DNA from: Flavobacteriaceae bacterium
Lineage (GTDB): Bacteria > Bacteroidota > Bacteroidia > Flavobacteriales > Flavobacteriaceae
Assembly: GCA_029245825.1 (NCBI GenBank)
Contig: JAQWON010000006.1
Coordinates: 1-50,467, forward strand
Direction of reading: 5' to 3'
DNA length: 50,467 nucleotides
Part shown: positions 1-8,580 of the stretch, one piece after another
How the letters are laid out: every line of letters begins with the position of its first letter
How positions within the stretch are numbered: position 1 is the stretch's first letter
Position numbers and translations under genes: made by a program
The notes under the pieces: model-generated
Databases searched by the model: none
Told to the model about the DNA's origin: nothing
What the model saw: the letters and a program-made list of their open reading frames with translations, nothing else

Positions 1-817
1 ATCTATATCTCCCAGCTCGGTCAATCCAATCACCATATCCTCCAAACGCCCCTTTTTTTCCATTCGGTCTAAATTCAGAGTCCTTAACATGGAAAGCCTT
101 TATAAAGGAATGATAATGATCTATATATTCTAAATAATCTAATTGTTGCAAAACAAAATGACTGGGGTCATACAAAATATTAACTCGCTTATGGTTTTTA
201 GTTTCTTTTAGGAATCTTTCAAAAGTTATACCATCATGTAGATCCTCACCAGGATGAATTTCATAGCAAACATCGACACCATTTTCATCAAATACATTAA
301 GTATGGGGATCCATCTTTTTGCTAATTCTTTAAAACCCATATCTACAAGTCCATCTGGTTGCTGAGGCCAAGGATGCCATGTATGCCAAAGTAAAGAGCC
401 TGAAAAAGTTGCATGTGATTTTAATCCTAGCCTTCGACTAGCAATACCAGCTTTTTTTACTGTATCAATAGCCCATTCGGTTCTTGCTTTTGGATTATTT
501 CTTAACTCCTTGGGAGCAAAATTATCAAACATTAAATCATATGCTGGATGAACTGCTACTAGTTGACCCTGAAGATGTGTTGAAAGTTCAGTAATTTCAA
601 GGCCATAGGAATTTATTTTACCTTTTAATTCATCACAATAAGTTTGACTCTCTGCGGCCTTATTTAAATCTATTAAAAATTCATCGGATGTTGGAATTTG
701 AATGCCTTTATATCCAAGATCAGCAGCCCATTTACATAAACCTTCCAAGGAATTAAATGGAGGGTTTTTATCAATAAATTGGGCTAGGAATATTGCAGGG
801 CCTTTAATTGTTTTCAT
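1..817 (-). CDS. Sugar phosphate isomerase/epimerase (TIM barrel), partial
   Basis: About 272 residues are visible from an ATG at 817; the C-terminus lies beyond the window edge. The protein belongs to the AP-endonuclease-2-like TIM barrels that isomerise or epimerise (keto)sugars with a divalent metal. Likely metal ligands are E186 (CYEIHPGED), D217 (LYDPSHF) and H243 (AFHVKD). The last visible residues, GDWIDRAGRYR, fit the glycine- and arginine-containing loop before the final strand, and the fourth ligand (Glu) would lie outside. There is no leader, so the enzyme should be cytosolic. It is the last visible gene of a minus-strand operon, 13 bases after the Gfo/Idh/MocA gene. The context suggests catabolism of an oxidised sugar; the exact substrate cannot be read from the sequence. 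Confidence 0.85.
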   Translation of the reverse strand, partial: MKTIKGPAIFLAQFIDKNPPFNSLEGLCKWAADLGYKGIQIPTSDEFLIDLNKAAESQTYCDELKGKINSYGLEITELSTHLQGQLVAVHPAYDLMFDNFAPKELRNNPKARTEWAIDTVKKAGIASRRLGLKSHATFSGSLLWHTWHPWPQQPDGLVDMGFKELAKRWIPILNVFDENGVDVCYEIHPGEDLHDGITFERFLKETKNHKRVNILYDPSHFVLQQLDYLEYIDHYHSFIKAFHVKDSEFRPNGKKGAFGGYGDWIDRAGRYR

Positions 818-830
818 ATTATTTTTTTAA

Positions 831-1961
831 TTATAATGACACCCAGGTATTTCCACTTGAATGTGATTCAACAACTTTTTCTATAAAAAGCATACCTCTT
901 GCACCTTCTTCTAGTGTAGGATATTCTCCAGCAATTGGGTTTTTATTTAATATTGCTTTTGCCACTCCTTTATAGATATTTCCCATTGAATCAAAAATTC
1001 CTTCAGGGTGCCCTGGCGGTAATTTTGTTATATCAAGGGAATTTTTACTATTATACAAATGCCCAGGAGTAAGAATTTTTTTTGGTTCATTTTCTAAAAG
1101 CAGAGTAATAAAATTTGGGTTTTCTTGCTGCCATTTAATCGCTCCTTTTGAGCCATAGATCGCAACGGTTATATTGTTCTCTTCACCAGTAGCAATTTGA
1201 CTTGTTCTAATAACACCCTTAATTTTATCTGAAAATCTAATTAGAATTGTTCCATCAACATCCATTGGATTATCATCATAAACATAGTTAAGATCTGACA
1301 ATAGTGATGAAACTTTCATACCTGTGACGTATTCGAGCATGTTAAATGCGTGGGTTCCAATATCTCCCATACAACAACTTATACCAGATTTTTCCGGCTG
1401 CAGACGCCAGGTAGTTGATCTTTTTTCTTTATCGTGTATAACTGGATTTATCCACCCTTGATAGTATTGTATATCCACTTTTTGGATTTCTCCTATTTCT
1501 CTATCAATTATCATTTGTCTCATCTGCCTGACCATTGGATAACCTGTATAGGTGTAGGTCACAGCAAAAACAACTTTCTTTTCTTTTTGAATTTTTTCTA
1601 ATTCTTGAGCTTCTGCATATGTTGTAGTCAAAGGCTTTTCACAGATTACATTGAAGTTGTTTTCTAAGAGTTTTTTCGCCATAGGGAAATGCAAAAAATT
1701 AGGCGTAAGAACAGAAACCGCTTGCATTCTTTCGTCTTTTGATTTTTTATTCTCTTCTTCAATTAGGGCATCAAAATTTTTATAAACACGATCTGTTTTA
1801 AGGCCTATTTCTTTAGCAAAACCTATATTTTCTTCCCAATTTGGATTAAAAACACCACCGACAATTTCATAAGAATCAAACATCTGTGAAGCAATTCGGT
1901 GTAATACTCCAATTAAAGAGTCTCCTCCACCGCCAACTATTCCAAGTCTAATTTTATTCAT
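831..1961 (-). CDS. Gfo/Idh/MocA family NAD(P)-dependent oxidoreductase
   Basis: The 376-residue protein has the family's two-domain plan. An N-terminal Rossmann fold carries a glycine-rich nucleotide loop at residues 8-14 (IVGGGGD). The EKP motif at 108-110 contains the conserved Lys109. In the C-terminal substrate domain, GDIGTHA (199-205) supplies the usual Asp/His pair. Members oxidise or reduce sugar hydroxyls, including 3-keto-sugar chemistry, with NAD(H). No leader is seen, so it should be cytosolic. It lies 11 bases after the MFS transporter gene and 13 before the TIM-barrel gene in one minus-strand operon, consistent with import followed by oxidation and isomerisation. The family is certain; the substrate is unknown. 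Confidence 0.93.
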   Translation of the reverse strand: MNKIRLGIVGGGGDSLIGVLHRIASQMFDSYEIVGGVFNPNWEENIGFAKEIGLKTDRVYKNFDALIEEENKKSKDERMQAVSVLTPNFLHFPMAKKLLENNFNVICEKPLTTTYAEAQELEKIQKEKKVVFAVTYTYTGYPMVRQMRQMIIDREIGEIQKVDIQYYQGWINPVIHDKEKRSTTWRLQPEKSGISCCMGDIGTHAFNMLEYVTGMKVSSLLSDLNYVYDDNPMDVDGTILIRFSDKIKGVIRTSQIATGEENNITVAIYGSKGAIKWQQENPNFITLLLENEPKKILTPGHLYNSKNSLDITKLPPGHPEGIFDSMGNIYKGVAKAILNKNPIAGEYPTLEEGARGMLFIEKVVESHSSGNTWVSL

Positions 1962-1972
1962 GAGTTCTATTT

Positions 1973-3247
1973 TTATTGTTTAAGTTCTATTTTTTCATTT
2001 TTAAATGTTAGGACAAAAAATATTAGTACTAAAACTGCAAATCCAGAGGGAATCATCCAGATTTGTGTCCAATCATGACCTCCAACAACATATTCCACCA
2101 TAACCTCCATTTTGTATTTAACATATTGATCCGTTATGTATCCAGCTGATCTAAAACCAACAAGCATACCCAAACCATAGGTAGCCAGAGTAATTAATCC
2201 CTGAGCTGAACTTTTAAATTGTTCACCTGCTTTGCTGTCAGTATATATTTGACCTGAAACAAAGAAAAAATCATAACAAATTCCATGCAGTATTACTCCA
2301 AAAATCAGCATCCATAATCCTTCACCAACATCACCATATGCAAAGAGAATATATCTAACAATCCATGCAAGCATTCCAACAATTAAAGTCATTTTTATTC
2401 CATAGCGTTTTAAAAAAATTGGAAGCAGCAATATAAAAAGAGCCTCGGATATTTGACCTAAAGTCATTACGGCTGCCGGTCCAATAATTTTATCACTTAT
2501 ATATGGAAAATTAACTTTAATTGAGAGCTCAATTTCATTTAAGAATTGATTGGTATGCTGATAATAAAATGCTAATGGGATGCATATTAATATTGATGAT
2601 ATAAAAAAGATTAAATAATTTTTATCTTTTAAAAGTGAAAGGGCATCAAGACCTAAAATCTTTTTTATGCTATAATCTCCTTTATCAGCAGTAGGAGGAG
2701 TACTTGGCAATGTAAAACTAAACACACCCAAAATAGCTGATGCAGATGCTGTTAAATAAAATGTATAGGCTAGTAAATTTTGTGATTCCCAATTTAAAAA
2801 TCCAATAACTAATCCAGCAACTATCCATCCAACTGTACCAAAAACTCTAATTGGAGGAAATTCTTTTGAAGGATCACTCATTTGTCTAAAAGCAACAGAA
2901 TTAACAAGTGCGAGTGTTGGCATATAGAGAATCATGTACAAAAGAACAAATGGATAGAAGGAAGAGAAATCATTGGAACTTCCAGCCATATAAAGCAGAA
3001 ATGCTCCAGATAGATGTAAAAAACCAAGAATTTTTTGGGCCGAAAAATAACGATCGGCAATTAAACCTATGATAAATGGGGCAATAATAGCTCCAATAGA
3101 TTGGGTTTCATATGCATTCGCTAGTTGTAAGCCAGATGCATTAAATGATTGTGAAAGGAATGTTCCCATAGTCACAAACCATCCTCCCCAAATAAAAAAT
3201 TCAAGGAACATCATCAAAGAGAGCTTAGTTCTTATTAAAATATTCAA
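1973..3247 (-). CDS. MFS transporter, nucleoside:H+ symporter-like
   Basis: This 424-residue integral membrane protein has about twelve hydrophobic segments across its length. The start, with FLEFFIWGGWFVTMG near residues 15-29, resembles the NupG-type nucleoside/sugar symporter branch that is common in Bacteroidota sugar-acid and keto-sugar loci. It would sit in the inner membrane and import a small polar solute with protons. The ATG at 3247 lies 6 bases after the stop of the exported TIM-barrel gene, and the next gene follows after 11 bases, so this is one operon. The true cargo in such operons is often a sugar derivative rather than a nucleoside; that is inference from context. Confidence 0.88.
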   Translation of the reverse strand: MNILIRTKLSLMMFLEFFIWGGWFVTMGTFLSQSFNASGLQLANAYETQSIGAIIAPFIIGLIADRYFSAQKILGFLHLSGAFLLYMAGSSNDFSSFYPFVLLYMILYMPTLALVNSVAFRQMSDPSKEFPPIRVFGTVGWIVAGLVIGFLNWESQNLLAYTFYLTASASAILGVFSFTLPSTPPTADKGDYSIKKILGLDALSLLKDKNYLIFFISSILICIPLAFYYQHTNQFLNEIELSIKVNFPYISDKIIGPAAVMTLGQISEALFILLLPIFLKRYGIKMTLIVGMLAWIVRYILFAYGDVGEGLWMLIFGVILHGICYDFFFVSGQIYTDSKAGEQFKSSAQGLITLATYGLGMLVGFRSAGYITDQYVKYKMEVMVEYVVGGHDWTQIWMIPSGFAVLVLIFFVLTFKNEKIELKQ

Positions 3248-3253
3248 TTTGAT

Positions 3254-4204
3254 CTAAATTTCACTTGCGGCTTTCAAAAGTAAATTTTTTGTTGCAATTA
3301 TTCCATCTTCTTCCGAAAGAGATATTTTTTCATATTCAACACCTATGTATCCATTGTAACCAGCCTCTTTAACAATTGAGAGCATTTTTTTGTAATCTAT
3401 TTCTTTTTCATCTCCATTTTCATCAAACACATGAGATTTTGCACTAACGGAAAATGCTTTAGCCATAAGTTTTTTAACTCCTTCGTACTTATCAAATTCA
3501 TTTTCACATCCATCATCACCATACCCCCATTTTCTTGAAATGCAAAAATTACCAAAGTCAGGTAGGGTTCCACAGTTCTTTTTATTAACTAAACTCATTA
3601 CTTCCATCAGAAGATCAGCATCAGAAGAAAGTCCCCCGTGATTTTCAACAATAATATTAACGTTATAATCAGATGCATAATCTGATAGTTTACTTAGACT
3701 TTCACTTGAAGTAGCTTTCCATTTTTCAGCATCAGTAGTTCCATGAAGGTTTACTCTTATGGAGTGACATCCCATTTCACTTGCAGCTTCAACCCAAATC
3801 TTATGATTTTCAATTGCTTTGAGTCTTCTTTTTTCGTTTAAGGTTGATAAATCACCCTCATCATCAATCATTATTAAAACATTTTTTAAATCAAGATTAT
3901 TTACAATCTGATTATTTTTTTTGATAAATGATTTAATAGTCTTTGACTTTTCTTTACTTTCCATTACATCTTTGTAAAGCGTATTAACATATTCTAATCC
4001 TTCAAATCCATGTTTTTTTGCAAATTTTCCAAAATCATATGGAGACATTTTACCTCCTCTAATAGTATTATGAAGGGACCACTGCGCTAGAGATAATTTA
4101 AAAAACGGAGAATCTTTAAAAATATACTTGTCAGATGCAAAAGCACCAATGGAAGTTCCTAGGCTTGCCATCCCAAGAATTGACAGGAAGTTTTTTCTTT
4201 TCAT
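3254..4204 (-). CDS. Exported sugar phosphate isomerase/epimerase-like TIM barrel protein
   Basis: The 316-residue protein has the family's metal-binding set: E187 (IIVENHGG), D216 (LPDFGNF), H258 (KSHVFDE) and E290 (IGVEYEK). It begins with an export leader: a basic start (KRKNFLS), a hydrophobic run at about 8-20, and a probable cleavage site after AFA at 21-23. The KRKNFLS stretch looks like a Tat motif with the Arg pair degraded to RK, so either Tat or Sec export is possible. It is the first gene of the minus-strand operon and divergent from the GMC dehydrogenase gene, 200 bases away. An exported isomerase or lyase acting on the product of a periplasmic dehydrogenase would fit. The substrate is unknown. 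Confidence 0.88.
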   Translation of the reverse strand: MKRKNFLSILGMASLGTSIGAFASDKYIFKDSPFFKLSLAQWSLHNTIRGGKMSPYDFGKFAKKHGFEGLEYVNTLYKDVMESKEKSKTIKSFIKKNNQIVNNLDLKNVLIMIDDEGDLSTLNEKRRLKAIENHKIWVEAASEMGCHSIRVNLHGTTDAEKWKATSSESLSKLSDYASDYNVNIIVENHGGLSSDADLLMEVMSLVNKKNCGTLPDFGNFCISRKWGYGDDGCENEFDKYEGVKKLMAKAFSVSAKSHVFDENGDEKEIDYKKMLSIVKEAGYNGYIGVEYEKISLSEEDGIIATKNLLLKAASEI

Positions 4205-4329
4205 CTATTTTTATTTTTATGTTAAAATACACTAAAATTTTAAATAATTATGAATTTAATAAAACCTTGATATTTTTATATAGTTATACTTGTTTTTAGT
4301 TCCTATTATGTAATAATGGAAATATTTTT

Positions 4330-4360
4330 TTGGTTCTAAATATTTTTAGAGCTAATTTCG
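4330..4360 (+). promoter_or_regulatory. Possible promoter for the GMC dehydrogenase operon
   Basis: In the 200-base divergent gap (4205-4404), TTG at 4330-4332 is followed 20 bases later by TAATTTCG at 4353-4360. This is one mismatch from the Bacteroidota consensus TTG-N17-23-TAnnTTTG, and the gene start lies 44 bases downstream. Chance matches are easy in such AT-rich DNA. I see no clear element for the opposite operon. Confidence 0.3.
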
Positions 4361-4404
4361 AATCACTTTAATATTCCTATATTTAGGAGATAAACAAACC
4401 TAAA

Positions 4405-6099
4405 ATGAAAACTAAGTATGACGCGATAGTTGTTGGAACTGGTATTAGTGGTGGATGGGCAGCTAAGGAACTCTCTGAAAAAGGCCTAAAAACATTGGTT
4501 TTAGAGAGAGGACAGATGCTAAAGCATATCGAAGACTACAAGACAATGAATGATGATCATTGGGACTATGAAGTAGGAGATCGAATTACGCAACAAATAA
4601 GAAAACGTCAACCAAAACAAAGTCGAACTGGATATGTTAACTCAGAGGCTACCAAGCATTTATTTGTAGATGATCTTAAACATCCATATAATGAAATTAA
4701 ACAGTTCGATTGGATACGTGGTTATCATGTTGGAAGAAGATCTTTAACCTGGGGGAGACAAGTTTATCGATGGAGTGATTTTGATTTTGAAGCAAATGGG
4801 AAAGAAGGAATTGCAGTAGACTGGCCTATTCGATATAAAGATATATCTCCTTGGTATGATTATGTTGAAAAATACATAGGCGTTAGTGGAGAAAAACTTC
4901 GACTACCTCAACTCCCTGACGGACAGTTTTTAAAGCCAATGGAACTAAACTGTGTTGAGGATAAATTGAAAAAATCAATTAGTAAGAATTATACCGACAG
5001 GTTACTTACAATTGGAAGAGTAGCTCACATAACTGAGGGTACAAAACCAGGAATGGGTAGGGTTAGCTGTCAGTATCGTAATAGATGTCGTAGAGGATGC
5101 CCTTTTGGATCATATTTTAGCAGTAATTCATCTACTTTACCTGCTGCAGAAGATACTGGTAATATGACTTTGAGACCAAATTCAATTGTCCATCAAGTTC
5201 TTTATGATAAAGATAAAGGACTAGCAACTGGTGTAAGTGTAATAGATTCAGAGACTAAAGAAGTTATTGAGTTTAAAGCTAAGGTTGTGTTTCTTTGTGC
5301 TTCGGCGATACCTTCCACCTCAATATTAATGCAATCAAAATCAGAGAGATTTCCTAATGGCATGGGTAATGATTGTGGAGAATTAGGACACAACATAATG
5401 GATCATCATTTTAAAGTTGGCGCAAGAGCATCATTTGATGGATTTAAAGACCGGTACTATTCAGGCAGGCGTCCAAATGGAATTTATGTTCCAAGGTTTA
5501 GAAACATTGGCGGGAATACTAATCAGAAAGATTTTGTTAGAGGATATGGATATCAAGGAGGTGGCGGAAGATCCGGATGGTCAGATATAGTTAAGGAGGA
5601 GACAGCTTACGGGAAAGATTTTAAAAAGGCAATACTTGAACCTGGTGATTGGAGTATAGGGTTAAATGGTTTTGGTGAAATCTTACCATATCATGAAAAT
5701 AAAATGTTTTTGGATTATGAAAAAAAGGATCAATGGGGACTTCCCACCATTACATTTGATGCTGAAATAAAAGAAAATGAGCTAAACATGAGAAAAGATA
5801 TGAAACAACAGGCCTATGATATGCTAGAGTCAGCAGGATTTAAAAATATAACAGCTACAGAGAGAGAATATGGTTTTGGAATTGGCATTCATGAGATGGG
5901 TACGGCAAGAATGGGGAGAGATCCTAAAACATCTGTTTTAGATGGCAACAATAGGTTACATCATGTCAAAAACGTTTATGTTACTGATGGGGCATGTATG
6001 ACTTCTGCTGCAAATCAAAACCCTTCAATTACCTATATGGCTTTGACTGCAAGAGCTGCAAATCATGCGGTTGAAGAGTTAAAAAAGATGAATATTTAA
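4405..6099 (+). CDS. GMC family FAD-dependent dehydrogenase, catalytic subunit
   Basis: The 564-residue flavoprotein has an N-terminal FAD loop (GTGISG, 11-16), a long substrate domain, and the C-terminal GMC signature HEMGTARMG beginning at H496 with NQNPSITY near 537-544. His496 and Asn539 are the likely catalytic pair. Cys222, Cys228 and Cys232 form C-x5-C-x3-C, the spacing of the [3Fe-4S] ligands in bacterial FAD-glucose dehydrogenase-type enzymes. That implies electrons leave to an external acceptor rather than to O2. The protein has no leader of its own; the next gene supplies a Tat leader, as in the gluconate 2-dehydrogenase and glucoside 3-dehydrogenase families. The substrate is probably a sugar or glycoside hydroxyl (inference). 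Confidence 0.93.
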   Translation: MKTKYDAIVVGTGISGGWAAKELSEKGLKTLVLERGQMLKHIEDYKTMNDDHWDYEVGDRITQQIRKRQPKQSRTGYVNSEATKHLFVDDLKHPYNEIKQFDWIRGYHVGRRSLTWGRQVYRWSDFDFEANGKEGIAVDWPIRYKDISPWYDYVEKYIGVSGEKLRLPQLPDGQFLKPMELNCVEDKLKKSISKNYTDRLLTIGRVAHITEGTKPGMGRVSCQYRNRCRRGCPFGSYFSSNSSTLPAAEDTGNMTLRPNSIVHQVLYDKDKGLATGVSVIDSETKEVIEFKAKVVFLCASAIPSTSILMQSKSERFPNGMGNDCGELGHNIMDHHFKVGARASFDGFKDRYYSGRRPNGIYVPRFRNIGGNTNQKDFVRGYGYQGGGGRSGWSDIVKEETAYGKDFKKAILEPGDWSIGLNGFGEILPYHENKMFLDYEKKDQWGLPTITFDAEIKENELNMRKDMKQQAYDMLESAGFKNITATEREYGFGIGIHEMGTARMGRDPKTSVLDGNNRLHHVKNVYVTDGACMTSAANQNPSITYMALTARAANHAVEELKKMNI

Positions 6100-6109
6100 A
6101 AATTTTTAT

Positions 6110-6757
6110 ATGAAGAGACGAGAGGTTATAAAAAAAATTGGTTTTTCTTTTGGAGCTGTTACGCTTACACCTTCACTTTTAAGTGTTCTTAATGGATGTG
6201 ATTTTAAACAGGAAGGGTGGCAACCAAAATTTCTTTCATTGCAAGAGTATGATATGACTGAAAAAATAACTGATATTTTTATTCCCATGACTGAAATTCC
6301 AGGAGCAAAAGAATTAAACCTAACAAGATTTATTGATGCTCATTATCAATTAATGTTAGGATCAACGGAACAGAAAAACATAAAATTTTTGATGAAGGAA
6401 TTTTCTGAAATGCTTCTTGAAAAAACTACCCAAAAAGATTTAAAAAAAACCACCACTTCTGACTATGAAAATCAACTTTCAAGACTTTTAAAGACTGATA
6501 AAAAAGAAAGACAAAAGTGGCAGAAATCTTATAATGATTATACTAAAAAGTTAAACAAAGGAGAAGCTGCCAAACCTTTATCAAAAGATATAAATTCATA
6601 TATTTTTTTAGATGGTCTTCGTCAACTATCTATATGGGGATTTAGAAACAGTGAATATATAGGAGAAAAAGTATTAGCTTATGATCCCGTTCCTGGACAA
6701 CAGAAAGGATGTGTTGATTTGATAGAAGCTACTGGAGGAAAATCTTGGTCTATTTAA
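6110..6757 (+). CDS. Gluconate 2-dehydrogenase subunit 3-like small subunit with Tat leader
   Basis: The 215-residue protein starts with a twin-arginine leader (KRREVIKKIG, Arg3-Arg4), a hydrophobic run to about residue 28, and LNGC ending at Cys30, so it may be a Tat-exported lipoprotein. The remainder matches the small helical subunit 3 family, including a late motif, YIFLDGLRQLSIWGFRNSEY, near 160-185. The known role of the family is as a hitchhiker: it carries the leaderless GMC subunit through the Tat pore and stays as its partner. It starts 10 bases after the GMC gene. Its stop overlaps the convergent azurin gene by 8 bases. No cytochrome c subunit gene follows, unlike many relatives. 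Confidence 0.87.
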   Translation: MKRREVIKKIGFSFGAVTLTPSLLSVLNGCDFKQEGWQPKFLSLQEYDMTEKITDIFIPMTEIPGAKELNLTRFIDAHYQLMLGSTEQKNIKFLMKEFSEMLLEKTTQKDLKKTTTSDYENQLSRLLKTDKKERQKWQKSYNDYTKKLNKGEAAKPLSKDINSYIFLDGLRQLSIWGFRNSEYIGEKVLAYDPVPGQQKGCVDLIEATGGKSWSI

Positions 6758-7241
6758 CAACAAGTTTACCTTTCATTAAACCCCAATGCCCAGGGAAAGT
6801 ACACAAATAAGTATAGTAACCTTTTTCAGGCGCATCAAAAGTTATTGTGTCGCTTTCGCCTCCGCCAAGAAGTTTTGTGTAAACTATTACTTCGTCACCT
6901 TCTGGTATGTATTCATTGTTTTTTGCTAAAACAGCTTTTTCAGCAAATGCTATTACATCAACATCTTTTTTTAATAAGACAAAATTGTGACCCATTATCG
7001 ATTTATCCATTTTCCCAATGTGATTGAGGGTTAACGTAATTTTTTGACCAGACTGAACTAATAAAATATTTTTATCAAATCTCATTAAATCATCAGAATT
7101 TAAAATAATATTTATTTCTTTTTCTAAGGTTATTTGCTCCTTAGCTGATAATTTCATTTCAGGTTCTTTTTTTTCATTTGTGTTTTGACAGCTAAAAAAA
7201 AGTAATGGTAAAATGAAAATAAATGGATATAAAAATTTCAT
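6750..7241 (-). CDS. Azurin/plastocyanin-type blue copper lipoprotein
   Basis: The 163-residue protein has a lipoprotein leader ending in LLFFSC (Cys18) and a linker, then a cupredoxin domain from about residue 38. All azurin copper ligands are visible: Gly84-His85 (MGHN), Cys147, His152 and Met156 (CTFPGHWGLM). The C-x4-H-x3-M spacing is that of azurin. It is a one-electron carrier, here tethered in the periplasm or on a membrane. It converges on the GMC/subunit-3 pair with an 8-base overlap. A role as that enzyme's electron acceptor is therefore plausible but inferred. It is divergent from the M20 peptidase gene, about 55 bases away. Confidence 0.93.
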   Translation of the reverse strand: MKFLYPFIFILPLLFFSCQNTNEKKEPEMKLSAKEQITLEKEINIILNSDDLMRFDKNILLVQSGQKITLTLNHIGKMDKSIMGHNFVLLKKDVDVIAFAEKAVLAKNNEYIPEGDEVIVYTKLLGGGESDTITFDAPEKGYYTYLCTFPGHWGLMKGKLVVK

Positions 7242-7296
7242 GTTTTAGATTTGATGCAAATTTAATATATTGAGTTGTAATTTTAGCTTATTAAAA

Positions 7297-8580
7297 ATGA
7301 AATATATTATCTACTTAATTCTTTTTTCTTTTTCATTTTCTTTTTGTCAAGAGAATGAGATTGAAAAGAAATATTTTAAAGAAATAAAAGCAGTTCTAAA
7401 AAACAAAAAGGTTAAAAAGTCATTTGAATATATTATACAGCAAGAACCTTTTACATATGAAAATCTGATAAAATTAACTGAGATAGAAGCGCCTCCTTTT
7501 AAAGAGCAAAATAGGGCTATTACATTTAAAAATATGATTGAAGAAATAGGAATTGATTCTGTTTGGATTGATTTAGAGGGTAATGTGAACGGGCTTTTAA
7601 AGGGTCAAGAAGGAACTAGAACAGTTGGAATTGATGCTCATTTGGATACGGTTTTTCCTGAGGGCACAGATGTTAAGGTCAGAATTAAAAATGACACTCT
7701 TTATGCTCCAGGGATCGCAGATGATTCAAGGGGGTTAAGTATGTTACTTACAATTCTTAAAACTATCAGAAATAATGATATAGCTCTTAGGGATAACTTA
7801 TTATTTATTGGATCGGTAGGAGAAGAAGGATTAGGAGATTTAAGGGGCGTAAAGCACCTTTTTAGAAAGGGAGCATCTAAGATTGATTCTTGGATTTCAA
7901 TAGATGGCGGCAGTATTGGTAGGGTTAACAATAAAGGACTTGGATCTTATCGTTACAGAGTTACCTTTATGGGACCTGGAGGACATTCTTGGGGCTCATT
8001 CGGTCTAGTTAATCCACATCATGCTTTGGGAAAAGCAATTCAATTATTTGTTAATTCAGCTGACAACTATACCTCTATAGGTCCAAAAACTAGTTACAAT
8101 ATTGGAATCATAAAAGGAGGGACCTCAATTAATTCTATTCCTTTTGAATCAATTATGGAAGTTGATATAAGATCTGTAGATCCAAACAGACTTGATGAGA
8201 TGGAGAAAATTCTTGAAAATTCTGTTAAAGAAGCTTTAGATGATCAAAATAGTAGAAAGAGAATGGGGGGTAATTTAACTTATGTTATAGATAAAATTGG
8301 TAATCGCCCTTCTGGAGAATTATCTCCCTCTTTACCATTAGTTCAAAGAGCAATGGCTGTGACCAAGCATTTTGGAGTAACTCCTAGACTGACTCGTGGA
8401 TCAACCAATTCAAATATTCCTATCTCTCTTGGCATACCTTCTGTAACAATTGGGAGAGGTGGCAAAGGAGGAAATGTTCATTCATTAGCTGAGTGGTGGT
8501 ATAATGATAGGGGATATAGATCAATTCAACTTTCACTTCTGTTAGTTTTGATGGAAGCAGGGTTTTTAGAAACTAAATAA
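7297..8580 (+). CDS. Exported M20 family metallopeptidase
   Basis: I choose the ATG at 7297 (427 residues) because it opens directly into a signal peptide (MKYIIYLILFSFSFSF). A TTG at 7270 would add nine unlikely residues. Zinc and catalytic residues of the M20/M25/M40 fold are visible: H115 and D117 (DAHLDT), D142/D143 (GIADDSRG), E176/E177 (VGEEG), D203 (SIDGG) and a late H395 (NVHSLAEWW). Members cleave small peptides or N-acyl amino acids. A Cys just after the hydrophobic stretch (SFCQ) could be a lipidation site. It overlaps the convergent EamA gene by 55 bases. The substrate is unknown. Confidence 0.9.
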   Translation: MKYIIYLILFSFSFSFCQENEIEKKYFKEIKAVLKNKKVKKSFEYIIQQEPFTYENLIKLTEIEAPPFKEQNRAITFKNMIEEIGIDSVWIDLEGNVNGLLKGQEGTRTVGIDAHLDTVFPEGTDVKVRIKNDTLYAPGIADDSRGLSMLLTILKTIRNNDIALRDNLLFIGSVGEEGLGDLRGVKHLFRKGASKIDSWISIDGGSIGRVNNKGLGSYRYRVTFMGPGGHSWGSFGLVNPHHALGKAIQLFVNSADNYTSIGPKTSYNIGIIKGGTSINSIPFESIMEVDIRSVDPNRLDEMEKILENSVKEALDDQNSRKRMGGNLTYVIDKIGNRPSGELSPSLPLVQRAMAVTKHFGVTPRLTRGSTNSNIPISLGIPSVTIGRGGKGGNVHSLAEWWYNDRGYRSIQLSLLLVLMEAGFLETK

